DNA of 64,000 bases from Datisca glomerata. Taxonomy: Eukaryota > Streptophyta > Magnoliopsida > Cucurbitales > Datiscaceae. A model generated the notes under the pieces. It saw only the letters and a program-made list of their open reading frames with translations. It searched no databases and was not told the DNA's origin. The position numbers and the translations under genes were made by a program. Numbering within the stretch: position 1 is the stretch's first letter; each line of letters begins with the position of its first letter. The stretch is from NCBI GenBank assembly GCA_003255025.1, contig QANY01004770.1, positions 667,790-731,789 on the forward strand, in the 5' to 3' direction. This document shows, one piece after another, positions 57,640 to 64,000 of this stretch.

Positions 57640-60600
57640 AACTAAAAAAACTCTAATCAGTTAAATAATTTATTTGGAGAAAATCCTACTCAACAAATTA
57701 CAATTGGGAAATTAAATGAAAAAAAATTCTTGGGTGGTCACGGTCGACTAAGTTGTTTTTAAAGAGTAAAAGTGAAATAGGATATATTTTGAGAACTCTT
57801 AAAGAACCTGATTCATGTAGTCTTAAAGTTGAGTCTTGGGATGCTGAAAACTATATGATTATTTCTTGGTTATTGAATTCTATGCAACGTGAAATTGGAA
57901 TAACATACATTTTTCTTTCCACAGCAAAATAAATTTGGGAAGCGCTCATTCAGTCATACTCTAATGTTGGTGACCTTGCTCAAATATTTAATCTAAAAAA
58001 TAGAATATGAAATACCACTCAGAAAGATAGATCAGTGACAGAACATCATAATGAGCTAAAGAGTTTATGGCAAGAATTATACCATTATCAACACATCGAT
58101 ATGTAGTCTATGACATACACTGTAAAGTTTAACAAGATATTCGAAAGAGAAGTGAAGAAAGGATTCCTAACTTAGAGTTCTTGGCTAGTCTAAACCCTAA
58201 CTTAGATCAGGTTAGAACCCAAATACTTGAAAAGGATTCCTTTCCTTCCGTTAGAGAGGTGTATGCTCTGATGAGAAGTGAAGAAAGCAGAAGGTCAGTC
58301 ATGATGGGATTTTCAACTCTAGAAAACTCCATACCCAATTCTGCCTTGGTTACATAGAGGACATGGGAGGAAAAGAACAATAGATGGTGTGATTTTTGTA
58401 AAAGATCAAATCATACTAGGGAAACATGTGGGAGACTTAGTGGACCTCATAGCAAATGACAGTCTTGGAATAAATGGGAGAAATCCCACAAAATGTTTCA
58501 AAGCTTTCCAAAGCTCTACGGTAGAAACAACATCTAATGTTGCTTCATCTACCTCAGAGGGAGTCCATTTCACACAAATGATCAATTAGAACCCTTGTTC
58601 AAGATGATTTGAAAGAAATACAAAGATCCATCCCCTATTTCATCCTCTTCTTGTGCGTTTACTCAGTCACGTGATACTTAATCAGCCTTAAATGTATAAA
58701 AAAATGTTTATGAACCTTGGATCATTGATTCAAACGTCATAGATCACATGACTAACGAAGCTTCAGGTTTTAAGAATTATTCACCTTGTGGAGATGCTAA
58801 AAAGTAGCCAATGGCTCTTTTACTTACCCTAGTGGTATTAGTTAGATTTTTTACTCCCAACTTTTTCTTTAGTATTACATGTGTCAAGATTTCTTGTAAT
58901 CTTTTATATCCTAAGATGTTTTCTCATTTATCTGGTTGTATCACCTCTGGCATGGACATTCTAGCTTTGTTTCTCTAAGTTTTTTATATCCTAAGATGTT
59001 TTCTCATTTATCTTTTTCTCAATTTAAGTGTGAGACATGTGAACTTGCTAAAAGTCATCGTGTCTCTTTTCCTTTGAGTAATAAAAGATCTGTAGCTCAT
59101 TTTTCTCTTATTCATAGTGATGTTTGAGGGATATATATAGTTTCGTCCATATATGGTTTTTGATGGTTTGTCATTTCATAGACAATCGCAGTAGGGTTAC
59201 ATGGGTTTATCTTCTTAAAGATAAATTTGAGGTGGCCTCTACATTCTGAAAATTTCACACCATGTTGCGAACACAATTTTACGCTAGATTTCAACTCTTA
59301 AGATCTGACAATCGGGGGGGGGGGGGNNNGGGGGGGGGAGAGAGATATTTCAACAAAACACTTACATTGTTAGGACAATGGCATTATCGGTCAATCCTCT
59401 TATGTTGATATAAAAAAATGAGATAGCTGAAAGGAAAAATAGGCATCTTCTTGAGGTTGCTACAATAATCATGTTCACCAAAAATATCCCTAAACACTTT
59501 TGGGGAGAAGCCATTTTACCTGTTGTATATCTCATTAATAGATTGCCAACTAAAATCCTTTACTTTACTACTCTTGTGAATACTCTAAAATGTCATTACC
59601 CAAAGTCTATAATCTTGGAGTCTTTTCCTCTAATAATATTTCGATGTGTTATGTTTATGCACATCAGTGATAAGACTATATCAAAACTTGAACCCATGGC
59701 CCTTAAATGTCTTTTCTTATGTTACTTTTAAACTCAAAAATGGTATAAATGCTATCATCCTTCCACTAGAAAAATGTTTGTCACCATGGATGTAATTTTT
59801 TTTAAACCAGGCATATTTTCCTCACCCTGAAGATGATTTTAATGGTGAGAGAACTAGTAAAGAAGATTAGTCTTGATATATTACACTACCCGTTTCTCTT
59901 TCTCAACCAATCTTTGAACATATATTAGTGGTCCAAAAGATGTTGAAGGGGCTAAGAAAGTTGAACCGATATCTGAAGAAGAATTTGAGACGGTTAAAAA
60001 AACTGGTGATGAACTTCTGACATATTCTCGAAGAAAAAAAGATAGATTGGATGATTCTATCTCTCTTACAAGATCAATCATTTGAACCTAAATAAGATAC
60101 TTTAAACTTTGAATTAGCTTTTTCTAATTTTGATATTGATATTCCAACTTCTATGAGGAAAGGTACTAGAACTTATATTAAAACATCTTATTTCCAACTT
60201 CATATCTTTGCAAAGTCTTAATGCTAGTTACAGGACCTTCATTGCTCAACTGTCAAAAGAAAACTTTCCAAATATCGTACAAGAGGCTCTAGGAGAACCT
60301 ACGTGGAAGAAGGCTATCCTTGAAAAGATATAAGCCTTGCACAAAAATTATACATGGGATATTGTTGATCTTCCCACAGAAAAGTAGACAGTAGGATGCA
60401 AATGAGTCTTTACGATTAAATACAAAGTCGATTGGTCTATTGAGAGGTACACGACTAGATTTGTTGCAAAAGGATAAACTCAAGCGTATGGGATTGATTA
60501 TTAAGAGACATTTGCTCCTATAGCAAAAATGAATATCATCTGAGTACTTTGACCCTACTATTATTTTTGATTGACCTCTACAAGAATTTGATGTAAAAAA

Positions 60601-61740
60601 ATGCCTTCTTATATGGTAATCTGTAAAAAGAAGTCTATGTGGATCAACCTCCTAATTTTGGAAAAGGATCGAAAATCATTGTATGTTTTGAAACAATTCC
60701 TTATAGTTTGGTTTGAAAGGTTCACTAAGTCTTTGTTGAAATTCAGATACAAGTCGGGGAGATCACACTCTCTTTTTAAATATTATTCTCACAATAAAAT
60801 GATTGCTCTTATCATCTATATAGATGACATTATCATTACAGAGAATTATATAGTAGAAATGAAGAATTTGAAAAACCTTAGCCAATGAGTTTGAAATTAA
60901 GGATTTAGGATCCTTAAGATATTTTATGGGCATTGAAGTTGTAAGATCAGGAAAAAGGATCTTTTTATCCTAAAGGAAATATACTCTGGACTTATTGGAG
61001 GAGATGGGTATACTAGGTTGTAAATCAATAGATACTAAGACTGATCCAAATCATAAACTCAGTACTAATGTTGAAGGATTCCCTATTGACAAATAGAGAT
61101 ACCAGAGATTGGTAGGACGAGTGATTTATCTATCTCATATCGGACCTGATATTGCCTACATAGTGGGGATAGTAAGTCATTATATGCACTTACCAATGAA
61201 ATGTAACATGGACGCAGTGCATAAGATTCTAAGATTTTTGGAAGCAATTCTAAGAAATGGATTATTATTCTCAAAGAATAATCATTTAAAGGTTGAAGCT
61301 TACACATATGCATATTGGGCATCGTCAATCACTGATCGGAGGTCAACTATGGAATATTACACATTTGTTGGAGGAAATTTAGTCACATGGAGGAGTAAGA
61401 AACAAAATTTAGTGGTAAAATCAAGTGCAGAAGCAGAGTTTCGAGCTATGGCACACATGATATTTGAACTCTTATGGCTTAAAATCATTCTAAAAGAGTT
61501 AAAAGTAACAACTGATGAACTTAAGAGACTCTATTGTGATAATAAAGAAGGAATCAGTATTGCTCACAATCTAGTTCAGCATGATAAAATGAAACATGTG
61601 CAGATTGATAGACACTTTATCAAGGAAAAAATTGACAGTGAACAGATCTACACTCATTTTGTCCCAACCAGACAACAACTTGCAGACATCTTTATAAAAG
61701 GAATTGCAAGTTAGAATATTATGGGCAATCTGGATTAGAA
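57640..61740 (+). pseudogene. Decayed gag-pol of the second copia element
   Basis: Gag remnants lie at about 57700-58400 (KSLWQELYHYQH), and a zinc knuckle (WCDFCKRSNHTRETC) is near 58386. Protease-like WIIDSNVIDHMTN is near 58719, with Asn in place of the usual Gly of the D(T/S)G motif. GAG-pre-integrase (HLWHGH ... CETCELAKSHR) runs about 58943-59060, and integrase resumes after the poly-G run (MFTKNIPKHFWGEA near 59471). The RT motif YIDD is near 60818. RNase H is in one open frame at 61109-61714 (201 codons), which is the best preserved part. An 80-bp duplication of a TTTTATATCCTAAGATGTTT segment occurs at 58902 and 58981. Confidence 0.85.
59314..59338. other. Poly-G run with NNN: assembly artefact
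   Basis: It lies in copia integrase between a LRSDN-type motif and the rest of the domain. The codons on both sides can be joined with only a few missing residues, so the run probably replaces a short G stretch and does not hide a long gap. Confidence 0.8.
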
Positions 61741-61768
61741 AATATCTTTCAACCAGCTTTAAAGGGAG

Positions 61769-61944
61769 TGTTGGAAAAGTGTCTAGATTCATTTTGTTTC
61801 TCTTTAGGAAATTTATTGTGATTATGGGAGTTTTCCTTCCTTGTATTGTTTCCTTACTTGTTTTCTTTACTATCTAGGTTTCCTTTACTATGTGTATATG
61901 TTATATATAAATCGTTGATTATAAAGAAGAAACATAAAAAATTT
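61769..61944 (+). repeat. 3' LTR of the second copia element (truncated)
   Basis: It matches the 5' LTR to near its end. The expected TTTTATTCTTCA end is missing. Confidence 0.8.
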
Positions 61945-62492
61945 AGGGACCCATCTGGAGTGAAGCAGATAGTGGATCAGATAGTGAAGCCATATTATTG
62001 GATGTAAGAAGAACTAAAATGACACTATTAAGACTCACGACTCGAAACTAACCAAGAAGGGTAAGGAAATCACCAGCGCTTCAAAGACGTGCTGCCTAAA
62101 ATAGGAAATAACTCAGGATTACATAGCACGAACACTCACTACGCACCACGTTTCCCCCCTCTGCGGCTGGACACAACGATCAAGGCTTAAGAAGTACTTG
62201 GTGCCCAAGTTTGATCCGCGCCTATAAAAATAAGGGTAACAAGAAGCTCAGACCAAGAATCTGGAGAGGCACGCAAACACTAACACCTCCATTGAAGCTC
62301 TCTAAGAGAGCTTCCATGTATGCAGAACCCTAAGCACGACTATTTCCAAAGCACTATTTCTCTTCCCTCATGCTCATTAGAGGATACACCAATGCTTGTG
62401 ACCTTAGTCCCAACCAAAAGCAATGCAAAATTCATGATTATTCAGTTTTGTTTTTTGTTTTGTTGCTAAAATATTATTCAAAAGCTTAATAT
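61945..62492. other. LTR-like remnant, no gene seen
   Basis: No gene. A TATA-like CCTATAAAAATA at about 62220-62231 and downstream GAAGCTCTCTAAGAGAGCTTCC (a perfect 11-bp palindrome, near 62294) suggest part of an old LTR promoter. It is not assigned to a family. Confidence 0.35.
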
Positions 62493-62640
62493 CGTGCCAT
62501 AGATGAATTATAAACTTTACTCTTGATGAAGCCACGTCTCGAGTGGTTTTAGGCTTAATTTTCATACGTGCCATGGATGAATTATAAACTTTACTCTTGA
62601 TGAATCCACGTCTCGAGTGGTTTTAGGCTTAATTTTCATA
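62493..62640. repeat. Two-copy 74-bp tandem repeat
   Basis: 62493-62566 and 62567-62640 are nearly identical (CGTGCCATAGATGAATTATA against CGTGCCATGGATGAATTATA, and one further change). Confidence 0.95.
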
Positions 62641-63400
62641 TATTAGGTGTAACTCTCATTTTATCCAGACATATCTCTTTTGACCTGAATTCCAGACATA
62701 TCTCTTTTAATCTGGATATATATCTTTTAAACTAGGTATTCTAGCTTATGCCAACATGCAATAAACTCACTCACCAAACTGATAGAATAAGGACCATTAC
62801 ATTGGATTATAGTAATCCAAAGACTGCATAGTGCTATGGATTCATTGTTCATCTTCTTCCTCAACCTACTTTTATGTCTTATGATTTATACTCACTAGCC
62901 CAAGCCTAAATGATACCAATATGCCAAACCATTTGTCTAAAACTCAAAAAAAGAAACCTTACATTGGGAATTATGCCTTTAAAACATATGATGTAAAAGA
63001 ATTAGTTGTTGATTAATAAAGTGATTTTTTTCATTTATTGTTTGTATGCAGGTATGTTTGGTACTTTGAAAATGTCACAAAAATTCCTTGATTATTATAC
63101 ATGAAATAAACATAATATATTTAAGGATAATAATAAATAATTATCTGCTATAAATAATTAAAGTTGAGATTTATAATTAATAAATGATTATAAGTACAAC
63201 TCATTTTCATTGATAATGGAACAGTGTTATCCAGTCTGTCAATGTGGGCATATTGGAATGATGGTACGTTATATAATGATATTATATAGGACTAGGACAT
63301 GATAAACTTGAATCTCTGATAATACTATTAGAATATAGAGTATTCAAATTGTATCATACTTATGATCATGTGTAGAATTTATATAGAACAATTTCAATCA
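62641..63400. other. Repeat-derived intergenic DNA; possible copia LTR from ~62965
   Basis: A short repeat of CCAGACATATCTCTTTT recurs at about 62668-62713. From about 62965 the sequence GGGAATTATGCCTTTAAAAC resembles the start of long copia LTRs of the Angela/SIRE kind, interrupted by the MITE at 63401 and running on to the window end. This is a tentative reading. Confidence 0.3.
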
Positions 63401-63677
63401 GGGGTGTTAATGGTTTGGTTCTATCAGTGATAAAACTGAACCGTGAATGCTAAAAGAACTGAATCATGAGTTTTGGTCCAGTTTGATTCTTCGGTTCGGT
63501 ATTATTAATTAAAAATATTTTTAAATGATATTATTAAAAAAATAATATAAAATCAAAATATTATTTCGTTTCGGCTCGGTTCAAAATCCATCAAAATTCT
63601 GAACTGAACCAAACACATATAAAAAATCGACCGAACGGGTCATTTTCAGTTCGGCTCGGTTTGGTTTTGAACACTCC
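63401..63677 (+). mobile_element. GGTTCGG-type MITE (277 bp)
   Basis: It starts GGGGTGTTAATGG and ends with the inverse-like AACACTCC. It is rich in GAACC/GGTTC words, with an AT-rich centre. Its reverse complement matches 24833-25172. No clean target duplication is seen. Confidence 0.65.
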
Positions 63678-64000
63678 TAATCCCAATCATAAGTAATTAA
63701 CAGACTCCTCTTTATATCGTTATGCTTTTTGGATTACTTGATAAAGGTTATGTACCTCATCGTACTCAATCTCTTGTATCTCATTATCGTGATGAAGTAA
63801 ATAGTCAGGCGTATTAATTTACAAGATGGAATCCATTCTTTCATTACGGAGTCACTTTTTTCATTGAGTATTGATTCAGGTCTTGAACGATATAAGTGCT
63901 CAAATTTATGATAAGATCATAAATTTATCATTCTTTAGAGAATCAACGAAACTCAAAGAAAAAAAAGTAAGTAAAGAGATTAATGGATTATTTGCCTAGC
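63678..64000. other. Continuation of the LTR-like remnant, no gene seen
   Basis: It continues the sequence before the MITE. There is no coding signal. Confidence 0.3.

Larger units (their letters stand above)
56831..61944 (+). mobile_element. Second Ty1/copia LTR retrotransposon, heavily mutated
   Basis: The 5' LTR at 56831-57014 (TGTTGGAAAAGTGTCTAGA ... TTCTTCA) is followed by the primer-binding site TGGTATCAGAAC. The 3' LTR starts at 61769 after a purine tract (AAAGGGAG) and stops at about 61944, some 10 bp short of the 5' LTR end, so it is truncated and no target duplication is visible. The copia domain order is recognisable between them. Many stops and frame changes, and a poly-G/N artefact at 59314-59338 in integrase, interrupt the frame. 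Confidence 0.88.

Noticed and set aside
1..64000. A new multi-gene defence or metabolic system
   Set aside because: Only three genes are supported, none co-transcribed, and the large gaps are transposon-derived. The sequence gives no evidence for a gene cluster.

Overview
The window is nuclear DNA of a flowering plant, most likely a core eudicot. It is AT-rich. Its genes carry many introns with plant-like splice sites, and two encode plant-specific or plant-diverged families (a KIN-4C type kinesin and a NETWORKED/KIP1-like actin-binding protein). There are decayed Ty1/copia and Ty3/gypsy-type elements, and a fragment of plastid DNA. I cannot name the species.

Three protein-coding genes are supported, all on the + strand. 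(1) 11378-22238: a 27-exon KIN-4C kinesin of 1280 aa, with motor, long coiled coil and a C-terminal Cys-rich motif; it appears intact and contains one GC-AG intron. (2) 44847-46647: a short two-coding-exon gene (174 aa) for a conserved plant protein of unknown function, with a separate 5' UTR exon. (3) 49391-53081: a two-exon NET2-type protein of 958 aa, with an N-terminal NAB actin-binding domain and coiled coils. These are separate housekeeping or cytoskeletal genes, not an operon-like system. Two concern the cytoskeleton (microtubule motor, actin linker), but nothing in the sequence shows that they work together.

The rest is mostly transposon-derived. 0.35-4.95 kb: a non-autonomous LTR retrotransposon with a perfect target-site duplication (TSD), whose 5' LTR has grown by tandem amplification to about three times the 3' LTR. 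5.0-5.7 kb: a reversed copia LTR fragment with primer-binding site. 7.8-9.0 kb: a large inverted repeat. 9.3-9.9 kb: nuclear plastid DNA carrying trnE-UUC and trnY-GUA. 24.6-35.0 kb: a nested transposon block containing a solo LTR with TSD, MITE-like elements, a 1.7-kb insertion and two tandem arrays (about 82 and 49 bp). 37.2-41.9 kb: a structurally complete but mutated copia element. 42.2-42.6 kb: a LINE fragment. 53.3-53.6 kb: a foldback element just downstream of NET2. 53.8-56.2 kb: a second solo LTR of the same family as the first, with a large AG-rich minisatellite. 56.8-61.9 kb: a second decayed copia element. 62-64 kb: more repeat remnants and a MITE.

Three poly-G runs with N (33.04, 35.68 and 59.31 kb) look like assembly gap artefacts. 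I found no convincing undescribed multi-gene system. The most unusual signals are structural: the asymmetric tandem-expanded LTR, the large inverted repeats that could make double-stranded RNA, and the perfect 36-bp inverted repeat in the NET2 intron. Domain and family calls come from recognition of the sequence, not from database searches.
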